Notes: generated by a model from the letters alone, not told the origin. Positions 51,018 to 60,467 are shown, counted from the first letter of the stretch. The stretch: DNA of 64,000 bases from Bacteroidales bacterium (GCA_017634595.1 JAGBNC010000021.1:124001-188000); one strand, 5' to 3'. Numbers and translations: made by a program.

Positions 51018-53714
51018 ATGGACGAAGAGAATATTGTGACAGAAGAAATCATCGAGGACGATGATATCGAGGTCGCTGAGGACGCTGAATCCAGCGGCAA
51101 ATATAACCGCCTGCTCGAGAGCGACGCCCGTAAGTTCAAACTTTCGGGCATGTTCAAGGATTGGTACCTGGACTACGCATCATACGTAATCCTGCACCGT
51201 GCCGTACCCCATATTGCCGACGGACTCAAGCCGGTCCAACGCCGCGTGCTGCATGCAATGTACCGTATCGACGATGGTTCCTATACCAAGGTTGCCAACA
51301 TCGTCGGCCAGGCCATGCAGTTCCACCCCCATGGCGACCAGTCGATTCTCGGAGCCCTGGTCACTCTGGGTCAGAAGGGCTTTACCGTTGACTGTCAGGG
51401 TAACTGGGGTAATATCCTCACTGGCGACGCCAACGCTGCGCCCCGTTATATCGAAGCGCGGCTGAGCAAATTTGCTAAGGAAGTGGTGTTCGACCCCAAG
51501 GTAACCCAGACCATGAAGTCGTACGACGGGCGCAACGACGAGCCCACCGAACTTCCCGTCCGCTTCCCGCTGCTGCTTGCACAGGGCACCGACGGCATTG
51601 GCGTGGGTCTGGCGTCCAAAATTCTCCCGCACAACTTCAACGAGCTGATTGATGCATCGATAGCCATTCTAGAAGGAAAGCCGTACGAGTTATATCCCGA
51701 CTTCCCTACCGGAGGCTCCGCCGACTGCTCCAAATACATGGAAGGCAGACGCGGAGGGCGTGTCAAAGTAAGGGCCAAGATAGAGAAGATAGACAAGAGC
51801 ACCATTGCCATCACTGAGATTCCCTACGGCAAATACACCAAGGACCTGATAGAATCGATACTTAAGGCAAAGGAAAAAGGCAAGATCAAAATCAAGAAGA
51901 TCGAGGACATGACCACCGACAAGGTGGAAATCCTCATCCATCTGCCCGGCGACGTGTCCCCCGACAAGACCATCGATGCGCTATACGCATTTACAGACTG
52001 CGAGTGCAATCTTGCGCCTAACGCATGCGTGATTGTGGACAACAAGCCTCAGTTCCTGTCCGTCAACGAGATCCTGGAATTCAGCACACACCATACCCGC
52101 GAGATTCTTCTCAAGCAGCTGGGAATACGCCTCGAGGAGCTGGAACGCGACTGGCACTATAGTTCGCTCGAAAGGATATACTTCGAAAACAGGATATACA
52201 AGATACTAGAGAAGGACCAGTCAAGCTGGGAGGAGCAGAAGGAAGAGACTCTCGTCAAGATGAAGAGCTACGAGGGCCAGTTGCGCCGTCCGGTCGTGAT
52301 GGAAGACATCGACCGCCTCGTGGACAAACCTGTACGCAAGATATCCAAGTTCGACGTCAAGGCTGTGGACGAACACATCAAGGCTGTAGAAGCCGAGATG
52401 GAGAAGGTGCGCGACAACATAGAACACATTGACCGCTACACCATCGACTGGTTCAAATCGCTCAAGAAGAAATACGGCAAAGATTTTCCTCGTCGCACTG
52501 AACTCACAGGTTTCGAGACAATTGCGGCCACCCGCGTGGTAAACAACAACGCCAAGCTCAGCGCCAACCTCTCCGAAGGCTTTGTGGGAATAGGGCTCAA
52601 GCGCGACGACGGCGGCGAATTCATCTGCGACTGCTCAGACCTGTCGGAGATCATAGTGATACGCCGCGACGGTAAGTACATAGTAACCAAGGTTAGCGAC
52701 AAGGCCTTCTTCGGCAAAGACCTGATCTACGTAGGGGTATTCAACCGCGGCGACACGCGCACCATCTACAACGTCATCTACCGCGAGGGCAAGACCTCTA
52801 TCTACTATGCCAAGCGCTTTGCCGTGACCTCCGTCACCCGCGACAAGGAATACGACATCACCACCGGCGAGGACGGATCCCAGATTATCTGGTTTACGGC
52901 CAACCACAACGGCGAGGCTGAGACTGTGAAAATCCAGCTGCGTCCCAAGCCGAAGCTCAAGAAGACTTCGTTCGAATACGACTTCTCCGCTCTTGCCATC
53001 AAGAGCAAGACCGCCCGAGGCAACTTGGTCAGCAAGAACGTTATACGCAGCATCAGTCTCAAGAGCAAAGGCGTCAGCACCATTGCCGGCAAGCAGATTT
53101 GGTACGACACCGACATCCAAAAGCTCAACGACGAGGGGCACGGACTGTTCCTTGGAGAATTCAACGATAACGACAAAGTCCTGGCGGTATTCAAGAACGG
53201 AACCTTCTATACAACCTCCTTCGACCTTGTGAACCGCTACCAGGGAGATGTGCTGCGTATCGAGAAGTTCGACCCGGACAAGACATTCACCGCCCTGTAC
53301 TGGGACGCTGGGGTCAAGTCTTTCTACGTCAAGCGTTTCTCCTTCGTGGTGAGCGACAATACCCCCGTCAGTTTCATTGCCGAAGGCAGCAAGTCCTACC
53401 TCGTGGAGCTGTCGGATGACAAGCATCCGCAGTACGAAGTGATCTGGAAACAGGAAGACAAGCCGTCGGAGCTTATCAATGCTGAAGAATGGATTGCAAA
53501 GAAGGGTATAGGCGCCAAGGGCAAGAAGGTTGTTGACAGGGGCGAGGTGAAGACAGTACGTTTCGGCGAGCCTCTGGACCTCCCTGAAGACGAAGTCCAC
53601 GAAGAGCAGGAGGCAGAAGAACAGCCCCCCGTGAAGCCTGGCACGGAAGTCCGCATCCCCGAGACAGAAGATGAGCCGTTTGAGTTGCTGTTTGAAGAAC
53701 CGACACTATTTTAA
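51018..53714 (+). CDS. DNA gyrase/topoisomerase IV subunit A
   Basis: 898 residues; cleaves and reseals DNA in complex with the ATPase subunit. An acidic N-terminal extension of about 30 residues precedes the conserved part (GLKPVQRRVLHAMY). HPHGDQSILGALVTLGQ marks the quinolone-region helix, and the catalytic Tyr is in PRYIEARLS at about 144. A C-terminal beta-pinwheel region follows, ending in an acidic tail. The sequence resembles the ParC-like copy of Bacteroidota more than canonical GyrA, but the two cannot be separated without a tree, so no symbol is given. A 58-residue membrane protein gene follows 11 nt after the stop. Confidence 0.93.
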   Translation: MDEENIVTEEIIEDDDIEVAEDAESSGKYNRLLESDARKFKLSGMFKDWYLDYASYVILHRAVPHIADGLKPVQRRVLHAMYRIDDGSYTKVANIVGQAMQFHPHGDQSILGALVTLGQKGFTVDCQGNWGNILTGDANAAPRYIEARLSKFAKEVVFDPKVTQTMKSYDGRNDEPTELPVRFPLLLAQGTDGIGVGLASKILPHNFNELIDASIAILEGKPYELYPDFPTGGSADCSKYMEGRRGGRVKVRAKIEKIDKSTIAITEIPYGKYTKDLIESILKAKEKGKIKIKKIEDMTTDKVEILIHLPGDVSPDKTIDALYAFTDCECNLAPNACVIVDNKPQFLSVNEILEFSTHHTREILLKQLGIRLEELERDWHYSSLERIYFENRIYKILEKDQSSWEEQKEETLVKMKSYEGQLRRPVVMEDIDRLVDKPVRKISKFDVKAVDEHIKAVEAEMEKVRDNIEHIDRYTIDWFKSLKKKYGKDFPRRTELTGFETIAATRVVNNNAKLSANLSEGFVGIGLKRDDGGEFICDCSDLSEIIVIRRDGKYIVTKVSDKAFFGKDLIYVGVFNRGDTRTIYNVIYREGKTSIYYAKRFAVTSVTRDKEYDITTGEDGSQIIWFTANHNGEAETVKIQLRPKPKLKKTSFEYDFSALAIKSKTARGNLVSKNVIRSISLKSKGVSTIAGKQIWYDTDIQKLNDEGHGLFLGEFNDNDKVLAVFKNGTFYTTSFDLVNRYQGDVLRIEKFDPDKTFTALYWDAGVKSFYVKRFSFVVSDNTPVSFIAEGSKSYLVELSDDKHPQYEVIWKQEDKPSELINAEEWIAKKGIGAKGKKVVDRGEVKTVRFGEPLDLPEDEVHEEQEAEEQPPVKPGTEVRIPETEDEPFELLFEEPTLF

Positions 53715-53725
53715 TTATTATAACT

Positions 53726-53902
53726 ATGCTCGCAAAAATCGTTTACATTGTCGGCTTGATTGCCGCAATCTGGTGCGTCATTGACATCTTCAAGAAGCCC
53801 AAACTCAACATCCTCTGGAAGATTGTGTTGTCTATTGCTGTCCTTTCATTCAGCTGGATAGGACTTCTCGTTTACTATTTCCTTCTCCGCGACAGGATCT
53901 AG
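53726..53902 (+). CDS. Small PLDc_N-like membrane protein
   Basis: 58 residues. It starts MLAKIVYIVGLIAAIW, with two hydrophobic segments (about 3-16 and 28-51) linked by IDIFKKPKLN, and ends LLVYYFLLRDRI. The WxxV...G.LVYYF pattern resembles phospholipase D nuclease N-terminal (PLDc_N) small proteins of Bacteroidota. It lies 11 nt after the topoisomerase stop and before a clear terminator, so it is probably the end of that transcript. Function unknown. Confidence 0.75.
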   Translation: MLAKIVYIVGLIAAIWCVIDIFKKPKLNILWKIVLSIAVLSFSWIGLLVYYFLLRDRI

Positions 53903-53922
53903 TAAGTTTAAGATTTACAGAA

Positions 53923-53960
53923 CCCCCGCCGCAACTTTATCCGTTACGACGGGGCTTTTT
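53923..53960 (+). terminator. Rho-independent-type terminator
   Basis: GC-rich arms CCCCGCCG (from 53924) and CGACGGGG (53947-53954) flank a loop, followed by CTTTTT. It lies about 20 bp after the small membrane protein stop. Confidence 0.8.
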
Positions 53961-54067
53961 GTTGTCCTGCGCCATGGGGAAGCTGCACAGGACATTGGCT
54001 CCCGAAAAGGGAGGGGACCCACGAAGTGGGGAGGATCCTGCGCAGCTTCCCCATGGCGCAGGACAAC
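53961..54067 (+). repeat. Palindromic element E4 before the ABC exporter operon
   Basis: 107 bp. Arms 53961-53986 and 54042-54067 match perfectly over 26 bp (GTTGTCCTGCGCCATGGGG and onward), and five more pairs follow after one mismatch. Inside are two hairpins: CTCCC-gaaaa-GGGAG (53999-54013) and CCCAC-gaa-GTGGG (54018-54030). GACATTGGC (53991-53999) runs into the first hairpin, and GGATCCTG closes the second arm. This gives a three-way shape. It shares GACATTGGC with E1 and GGGAGGGG-CCC with E2. Confidence 0.9.
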
Positions 54068-54137
54068 GGTTACCGAACCGTCGCAGAGCAAAAAACGAAA
54101 AAAGTAAAAATATTATTGTTTTTCAATAAATAATTAT

Positions 54138-54145
54138 TATTTTTG
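54138..54145 (+). promoter_or_regulatory. -7 box of the exporter operon
   Basis: TATTTTTG, 41 nt before ATG 54187. A TTG at 54116-54118 lies 19 nt upstream, fitting a -33 box. Confidence 0.6.
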
Positions 54146-54186
54146 CGACAAACACACTGGCTTAATTATTGCATAACAACAGCACT

Positions 54187-54909
54187 ATGCTTATAGAATT
54201 ACGGGACGTTAACAAAACATACAACAACGGACAACCCCTGCACGTACTAAAAGGTATCAACCTCAACATCGACAAGGGAGAATTCGTATCCATAATGGGC
54301 GCATCCGGCTCTGGAAAATCCACCCTCCTCAACATACTCGGCATACTCGACAACTACGACACCGGCGAATACTACATCGACGGGCGCCTTATCAAAGGCC
54401 TCAGCGAGAAACAAGCTGCCGACTACCGCAACCATCTCATCGGATTCATCTTCCAATCATTCAACCTGATAGGATTCAAAACCGCAGTTGAGAACGTAGA
54501 ACTCTCGCTGTTCTACCAAGGAGTAAGCCGCAGCAAAAGACACGCCCTCGCAATGCAATACCTCGACAAACTCGGCCTGGCCGACTGGGCATCCCACTAC
54601 CCCAACGAGATGTCCGGAGGCCAGAAACAAAGAGTCGCAATTGCCCGCGCACTCATAACAAACCCCAAAATCATACTTGCAGACGAGCCCACAGGAGCCC
54701 TCGACTCCAAAACATCCGAAGAAGTAATGCAGCTTCTTGGCCGGCTCAACCGCGAAGAGGGAGTCACTATCATAGTAGTCACCCACGAAAGCGGCGTAGC
54801 CAACTGCACCAACAAGATAGTACACATCAAAGACGGAGTCATCGGACAGATAGAAGACAACCGCCAGCACAGCGCATCCGTATTCGGCACCAGCACAATA
54901 ATGAAATGA
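54187..54909 (+). CDS. ABC exporter ATP-binding protein (MacB/LolD family)
   Basis: 240 residues. Start at MLIELRDVNKTYNNGQP; an in-frame TTG 18 nt upstream is possible but less likely. Walker A GASGSGKSTLLNILG, signature SGGQKQRVAIARAL, Walker B ILADEPTGALDS. It powers the two permeases that follow; the stop overlaps the first permease start by 4 nt (ATGA). Confidence 0.95.
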   Translation: MLIELRDVNKTYNNGQPLHVLKGINLNIDKGEFVSIMGASGSGKSTLLNILGILDNYDTGEYYIDGRLIKGLSEKQAADYRNHLIGFIFQSFNLIGFKTAVENVELSLFYQGVSRSKRHALAMQYLDKLGLADWASHYPNEMSGGQKQRVAIARALITNPKIILADEPTGALDSKTSEEVMQLLGRLNREEGVTIIVVTHESGVANCTNKIVHIKDGVIGQIEDNRQHSASVFGTSTIMK

Positions 54910-56171
54910 AAGACGTTTTCACAGAAATTTGGGAGAGCATCCGCCGCAACAAACTGCGAACCAGCCTCACCGGCTTCGCGGTGTCGTGGGGTATCTTCAT
55001 GCTCATCGTGCTGCTCGGCGCAGGCAACGGCCTCCGGAATGCTTTCTCACAAGGCGGAGACCAATTTGCCAGCAACACCATGATGTACGGTGGCGGATGG
55101 ACCTCCAAGGCATTTGACGGGCTCAAAGAAGGACGGCGCATAAGGATAGACGAGAAAGACGTACAGCTCACGGGGAGCGACGCGTTTGCCGCCCACATTG
55201 ACGATGTCATAGCTACCGTAAGCACAGATGGCACAGCCACTTACAGCAATAAAAGCGTCTCCGTGAGCATTGAGGGAAACTACCCGCAGCGCGCTAAGAT
55301 GGAGAAAATCGAGATACTCGAAGGCCGTTACATCAACGACAAAGACATAGCCGGCAAGCGCAAAGTGGTAGTAGTGGCCCAGAACACAGCCGAAGCACTG
55401 CTGCCTGACCTCACCCCGGCCAGGGAACTGCTCGGAAAGCACATCAAAATAGGAAACTTCTCTTATCTGGTGGTCGGCATCAGCAAATCGGACCGGATGA
55501 GGGGCAACAATATGATTGCAGCGCCCTTCAGCACCATCAAAACCATATACAACAAGGGCGAAGACATTGACGATATCACTTTTACCTTCCACGGGCTAAA
55601 CAACGAGAAGGCCAACGAAGACTTTGAGAATCAGCTTCGTGCAACCATCAACCTTCGCCACCGCGCCGCTCCCGACGACAAGAGGGCTATCTGGATATGG
55701 AACCGCTTCACTCAGAACCTCCAGATGAACAAAGTGGGCTCAATCCTTAACGTAGCCCTATGGATCATTGGCTTGTTCACGCTGCTTGGAGGGATAGTGG
55801 GAGTGAGCAACATCATGCTGATCACCGTCAAAGAACGCACCCACGAGTTCGGCATTCGCAAAGCTATCGGCGCCAAGCCCTGGGACATCACCAAGCTCAT
55901 ACTCACCGAGAGCATCAGCATAACCGCCGTGTTCGGCTACATCGGCATGTTCCTCGGCATGCTCACCTGTGAGCTGCTGGACAAGACCATAGGACAGGCA
56001 TCCGTATCCATCATGGACGAGAAGATCGCCATGCTCGTCAATCCGACCGTAGGACTGGACGTGGCAATAGAAGCCACAATCGTACTTATAATAGCCGGCT
56101 CGCTGGCCGGGTTTTTCCCCGCCCGCAAAGCAGCCAAAGTCAGACCCATTGAAGCCCTCAGAGCAGAATGA
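54906..56171 (+). CDS. ABC exporter permease, FtsX/MacB type (first)
   Basis: 421 residues. One N-terminal membrane helix (LTGFAVSWGIFMLIVLLGAG), a large periplasmic MacB_PCD domain, then three C-terminal helices in an FtsX domain. TVKERTHEFGIRKAIGAKPWDI is the usual coupling motif. Same operon as the ATPase. The stop overlaps the next permease by 4 nt. Confidence 0.93.
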   Translation: MKDVFTEIWESIRRNKLRTSLTGFAVSWGIFMLIVLLGAGNGLRNAFSQGGDQFASNTMMYGGGWTSKAFDGLKEGRRIRIDEKDVQLTGSDAFAAHIDDVIATVSTDGTATYSNKSVSVSIEGNYPQRAKMEKIEILEGRYINDKDIAGKRKVVVVAQNTAEALLPDLTPARELLGKHIKIGNFSYLVVGISKSDRMRGNNMIAAPFSTIKTIYNKGEDIDDITFTFHGLNNEKANEDFENQLRATINLRHRAAPDDKRAIWIWNRFTQNLQMNKVGSILNVALWIIGLFTLLGGIVGVSNIMLITVKERTHEFGIRKAIGAKPWDITKLILTESISITAVFGYIGMFLGMLTCELLDKTIGQASVSIMDEKIAMLVNPTVGLDVAIEATIVLIIAGSLAGFFPARKAAKVRPIEALRAE

Positions 56172-57412
56172 GATTCGATCTTGATTCATACCGCGAAATT
56201 ACTGATTCGCTCGTGCGCAACAAGAGCCGCAGCCTTCTCACAGGCTTCGGCGTGTTCTGGGGCATCTTCATGCTCTTGTTCCTTATGGGCGGCGGCGCAG
56301 GGCTCAAGCAGTTGGTCAGCAAGAACTTCGAGGGCTTCGCCACCAATACCACCATAATGTTCTCCAGCGAGACTACCAAGCCTTGGCAGGGCTTCAAGCG
56401 GGGACGCTACTGGAACCTCAACTACACCGATGTAGAACGCATGAAGCAGATGGTTCCCGAGCTGGAGACAGTGACTCCAGTCATTTCATCATGGAGACAG
56501 ACCGCGGTAAACGGAACCAACAGTGTCAACGCCAACGTAAAATGCGTAAAGGCTGATTATAGCAAGATTGAAGAGCCGAAGCTGCGTTTCGGACGCTTCA
56601 TCAACGAATCCGATGAAGCACAGGAGCGCAAAGTCTGCGTAATAGGCAGACGCATCTACGAGGGCATCTTCCCCGAAGGGGGCGACCCTTGCGGAAGCTT
56701 CATCAAGGTCGGTTCTGTGTATTATCAAGTAATCGGCGTTGACTACAACTCCGGCAACATGAGCATCAACGGCAGCGCCGACCAGGCCGTGGTGATTCCT
56801 CTTTCGCTCGGACAGAAGATATACCACCGAGGCACCAACATCGATCTGCTGTGCGTCACGGGCCGGAGCGGCGTACGCATGACTTCACTTGAAGACAGGA
56901 TGCGACAGATCCTGGCGCGCTCCCACAACTTCGATCCCACCGACAAGCAGGCTGTATTCATGATCAACACAGAGCAGATGTTTGCCCTTATGGACAACCT
57001 CTTCACCGGCCTCAACTTCCTTATCTGGCTGGTGGGCCTGGGCACCATTCTGGCCGGCATCATCGGAGTCAGCAATATCATGATGGTCACGGTCAAGGAA
57101 CGTACCACCGAGATCGGAATCCGCCGCGCCATCGGTGCCACGCCCCGTGACATCCTGAGCCAGATTATCCTCGAGAGCATAGCACTGACCCTGGCCGCCG
57201 GTTCGCTTGGAATCGTGTTCGCCGTGCAGATGCTGCGGCTCACCCAGAGCATCGTAAATCACATTCCCGACATGTCGGCACAGTTCCAGATCGACTTCTG
57301 GACCGCTATAATTGCAGCCCTGCTGCTTACTCTGCTCGGCGTAATAGCCGGCCTTGCCCCCGCGTCCAGGGCAATGAGCATCAAACCTGTTGACGCAATG
57401 AGAGAAGAATAA
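56168..57412 (+). CDS. ABC exporter permease, FtsX/MacB type (second)
   Basis: 414 residues, paralogous to the preceding permease: N-terminal helix (LTGFGVFWGIFMLLFLMGGG), periplasmic domain, FtsX domain with TVKERTTEIGIRRAIGATPRDI. The pair presumably makes a heterodimer in place of the MacB homodimer (inference). A membrane-fusion protein follows after 14 nt. Confidence 0.93.
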   Translation: MRFDLDSYREITDSLVRNKSRSLLTGFGVFWGIFMLLFLMGGGAGLKQLVSKNFEGFATNTTIMFSSETTKPWQGFKRGRYWNLNYTDVERMKQMVPELETVTPVISSWRQTAVNGTNSVNANVKCVKADYSKIEEPKLRFGRFINESDEAQERKVCVIGRRIYEGIFPEGGDPCGSFIKVGSVYYQVIGVDYNSGNMSINGSADQAVVIPLSLGQKIYHRGTNIDLLCVTGRSGVRMTSLEDRMRQILARSHNFDPTDKQAVFMINTEQMFALMDNLFTGLNFLIWLVGLGTILAGIIGVSNIMMVTVKERTTEIGIRRAIGATPRDILSQIILESIALTLAAGSLGIVFAVQMLRLTQSIVNHIPDMSAQFQIDFWTAIIAALLLTLLGVIAGLAPASRAMSIKPVDAMREE

Positions 57413-57426
57413 ACAAAGCACATAAT

Positions 57427-58527
57427 ATGAAAAAAGTAGTCAAGTACATCATCTTCGCACTCATCGGATTACTGTTCATCGGCACCTTCGTGTTCCTGTT
57501 CAAGAACTCACGTCCCGACGTGATTCAGTATATGGAGCATGAGGCAACCTATTCCGACATCAGCCGCACAACGGTTGTGACAGGCAAGATCGAGCCCCGC
57601 AATGAAGTGAACGTCAAGCCGCAGATCAACGGCATCATTGCAGAATTGTACAAAGAAGCAGGCCAGCAAGTCAAGGAGGGCGAAGTGATAGCCAAGTTGC
57701 GCGTCATCCCCGACATGAATTCGCTGAGCTCCGCCCAGTCACGCGTGCGTCTAGCCGAGATAAACCTCAAGCAGGCCAAGACCAATTTCGACAGGGAGAA
57801 AATGCTCTACGACAAGAAGCTGGTAAGCGACGAGGAGTACGACAAGGTAGTGCAGGCCTACAATCAGGCCAAGGAAGAAAGGGATGCCGCCCAGGAGTCG
57901 CTGGAGGTCATACGTGACGGTGTGTCCAAGAACAACGCCACGGGCAGCTCAACGCTGGTGCGCTCCACCATCACCGGTCTGATACTTGATATCCCCGTCA
58001 AGGTGGGCAACTCGGTAATCCAGGCCAACACCATGAACGACGGCACCACCGTTGCAACTGTAGCAAATATGTCCGACCTCATTTTTGACGGCAACATAGA
58101 CGAGACCGAAGTGGGCTCGCTGGTGGAAGGCATGCCCATGCTCATAAGCATAGGCGCCCTGCCCGAATACAAGTCCGAAGCCGCCCTGGAATACATCTCG
58201 CCCAAAGCGGTAGAGAACAACGGTGCAAACCAGTTTGAGATCAAGGCGGCTGTGCCCGGCAGCAACGAACACATGATACGCTCCGGCTACAGCGCAAACG
58301 CTGAGATAGTGCTGGAAAAGGCCGACAGCGTGCTCGTGATACCCGAGAGCGCCCTTGAGTTCGAAGGGGCCGACACCTACGTGTACATTAAGGGCGAAGA
58401 TGGAGAATTCACCCGTACACAGGTCACAACGGGGCTTTCCGACGGACTCAACATCGAGATACGCACAGGTCTGTCTGCTGGAGACAAAGTGCGCGGAACG
58501 CGTATAATCAATATAGGCAACAAGTAG
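57427..58527 (+). CDS. Periplasmic adaptor (MacA/HlyD family)
   Basis: 366 residues. N-terminal membrane helix (YIIFALIGLLFIGTFVF), a lipoyl-like half split by a coiled coil (residues about 75-145), and VIAKLRVIPDMNS and VGNSVIQANTM motifs. It bridges the inner-membrane exporter and the outer-membrane channel. One base separates its stop from the TolC-like gene. Confidence 0.93.
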   Translation: MKKVVKYIIFALIGLLFIGTFVFLFKNSRPDVIQYMEHEATYSDISRTTVVTGKIEPRNEVNVKPQINGIIAELYKEAGQQVKEGEVIAKLRVIPDMNSLSSAQSRVRLAEINLKQAKTNFDREKMLYDKKLVSDEEYDKVVQAYNQAKEERDAAQESLEVIRDGVSKNNATGSSTLVRSTITGLILDIPVKVGNSVIQANTMNDGTTVATVANMSDLIFDGNIDETEVGSLVEGMPMLISIGALPEYKSEAALEYISPKAVENNGANQFEIKAAVPGSNEHMIRSGYSANAEIVLEKADSVLVIPESALEFEGADTYVYIKGEDGEFTRTQVTTGLSDGLNIEIRTGLSAGDKVRGTRIINIGNK

Positions 58528-58528
58528 T

Positions 58529-59848
58529 ATGAGAAAGATAGTTTTAAGTCTGGCACTTCTGGGTACATCGCTTGCGCTGAGCGCCCAGAACACGCCTTGG
58601 AGCCTCTCCGACTGCATCAATCACGCTCTGGAGCACAACCTGAGGGTCAAGCAGAGCAGCCTGACTGTCGAGCAGCGCGAGCTTGAGCTCGACAACGCCA
58701 AAAACCGCCGTCTGCCGGGCGTAAGCGCATCGGCATCGGAGAATCTTTCGTTCGGACGCGGCCTTACGGCCGACAACACCTACTCCAACTCCAACACCAC
58801 TTCCACATCTTTCAGCCTGGGCGGTGATATTCCCATTTTTCAAGGCTTCGACATCAACAACGGCATCAAAATCGGCAAGCTGAACCTCGAGGCGGCGACG
58901 GCCGATCTCGAAAAGGCACGCGACGACATACGCGTCGCAGTGGCACAGGCTTACGTGCAAATCCTTTACAACCAGGAGCTTCTGAAGGTTGCCCGGCAGC
59001 AGAGGGAGCACGACGCGGAGCTGCTTGATCAGGTCAAGGAGCGTCTTGAAGCAGGGAAAGTAAGTTCCGCCGACGTTTCGGCCCAGCAGGCCACCCTGGC
59101 TCAGAGCCGCCAGAGCGAGATTCAGGCAGAAGGCAACCTGAATATTTCACTGCTGGAGCTTACGCAGCTGCTGGAACTGACTTCTCCGGAAGGCTTCGGG
59201 ATAGTTACGCCTGAAGTAGGAGACGTATCGCAGATGCTGCTCATGAGGCCCGAGGCTATTTTTGCTGAAGCAGTGGAGATTAAACCTGTGGTGGAATCGG
59301 CCAGGATCGGAGTGGAGTCAGCCAAGCTCAGCATAGACCGGGCCAAGGGCGCCTACTTGCCGTCGCTGTCTCTCAGCGGCGGGCTCGGCACCAACTACTA
59401 CACCAACTCTAAAGTGCAGTCAGTCAGCTTCGGAGAGCAGCTTAAGAACAATTTCAGCCAATATGTGGGCCTCTCCCTCAACGTGCCCATATTCCAGCGT
59501 TTCTCGGCCCGCAACCAGGTACGCAACGCCCAGATCAACTATCGTGGGCAGCAGCTCAATCTTGAAAACGTCAAGAAGAGTCTGTACAAGGAAATACAGC
59601 AGGCATATTACAATGCCGTAAATGCACAGGCACGCTACAGCGGCAGCGCCCAGACTGCAGAGAGCGCACGGGAGCACTACGATCTTACCGTGGAGAAGTA
59701 CATGGTGGGCAAGGCCGGCGTGGCCGACTATAATGATGCCCGCAACAACTGGCTGAAGGCAGAGTCGGAGCACATCCAGGCCCGCTACCAATGCCTTTAC
59801 CAGACCAAACTACTGGACTTCTATCGCGGTCAGGACCTCAACTTCTGA
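58529..59848 (+). CDS. TolC-family outer-membrane channel
   Basis: 439 residues. Signal peptide (VLSLALLGTSLALSA) then the TolC repeats: NTPWSLSDCINHALEHNLRVK and long heptad-like helices with RLEAGKVSSADVSAQQATLAQ; second repeat with VEKYMVGKAGVADYNDARNNWLKAE. It completes the exporter as the outer-membrane exit duct. Confidence 0.94.
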   Translation: MRKIVLSLALLGTSLALSAQNTPWSLSDCINHALEHNLRVKQSSLTVEQRELELDNAKNRRLPGVSASASENLSFGRGLTADNTYSNSNTTSTSFSLGGDIPIFQGFDINNGIKIGKLNLEAATADLEKARDDIRVAVAQAYVQILYNQELLKVARQQREHDAELLDQVKERLEAGKVSSADVSAQQATLAQSRQSEIQAEGNLNISLLELTQLLELTSPEGFGIVTPEVGDVSQMLLMRPEAIFAEAVEIKPVVESARIGVESAKLSIDRAKGAYLPSLSLSGGLGTNYYTNSKVQSVSFGEQLKNNFSQYVGLSLNVPIFQRFSARNQVRNAQINYRGQQLNLENVKKSLYKEIQQAYYNAVNAQARYSGSAQTAESAREHYDLTVEKYMVGKAGVADYNDARNNWLKAESEHIQARYQCLYQTKLLDFYRGQDLNF

Positions 59849-59882
59849 TGCAAGATTCCGCTTATTTTGGGATTGTTTAAGT

Positions 59883-60440
59883 ATGAAGAGAAAGATTGTC
59901 ATTCTATTGGCCTGCATCACCGCAAGTATTTGTGCCACGGCGCAGGATTATGTATTTCGTCAGTTTGAGGCATCCCTCAGTATAGGAGGCCCCGCCGGCA
60001 TGCCTGGCTCAGTCGGAGGCGCCACGTCTTATTGTTCCGTTATCGCAGAGGTGAAATATACCCCAATCCTGAACAAATGGATAAGCTTCAGCCTCATGGG
60101 CGGCATACACGACTTCCATCCATCGACACAGGTCATTTATGACACGACCAAAGAGCCCGCGCCGCAAAAGGAAGAGCCTAAAATGGAACTGGCGCCAAAC
60201 CTGATGCTGATGTGTTACATCAATTGGTACACAAGAGAAAAGTTTAAGATATACTCCGGTGTCGGATACGGTATCGCAGCCGGTGGGGTGCAATTTAGGG
60301 GGGACCGGATGATTCCTGCACACGGGCCGCACTTCACTCCAGTAGGAATCAACTTCGGACGCCGCGTTTTCGGCATTGCCGAACTTGGCGTGGGTCACAT
60401 GTACCTTCCGCTCCGCATCGGCATAGGCTACAAGTTCTGA
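59883..60440 (+). CDS. Probable small outer-membrane beta-barrel protein
   Basis: 185 residues. Signal peptide MKRKIVILLACITASICATAQ, then alternating strands (WISFSLMGGIHDF, FKIYSGVGYGIAAGG, RIGIGYKF) ending in Phe. Resembles OmpW/PorT-like small barrels of Bacteroidota. It lies 34 nt after the TolC gene on the same strand, possibly co-transcribed. Function unknown. Confidence 0.7.
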   Translation: MKRKIVILLACITASICATAQDYVFRQFEASLSIGGPAGMPGSVGGATSYCSVIAEVKYTPILNKWISFSLMGGIHDFHPSTQVIYDTTKEPAPQKEEPKMELAPNLMLMCYINWYTREKFKIYSGVGYGIAAGGVQFRGDRMIPAHGPHFTPVGINFGRRVFGIAELGVGHMYLPLRIGIGYKF

Positions 60441-60467
60441 CTCAAAGCCCAGACTGACGTCAATAGA

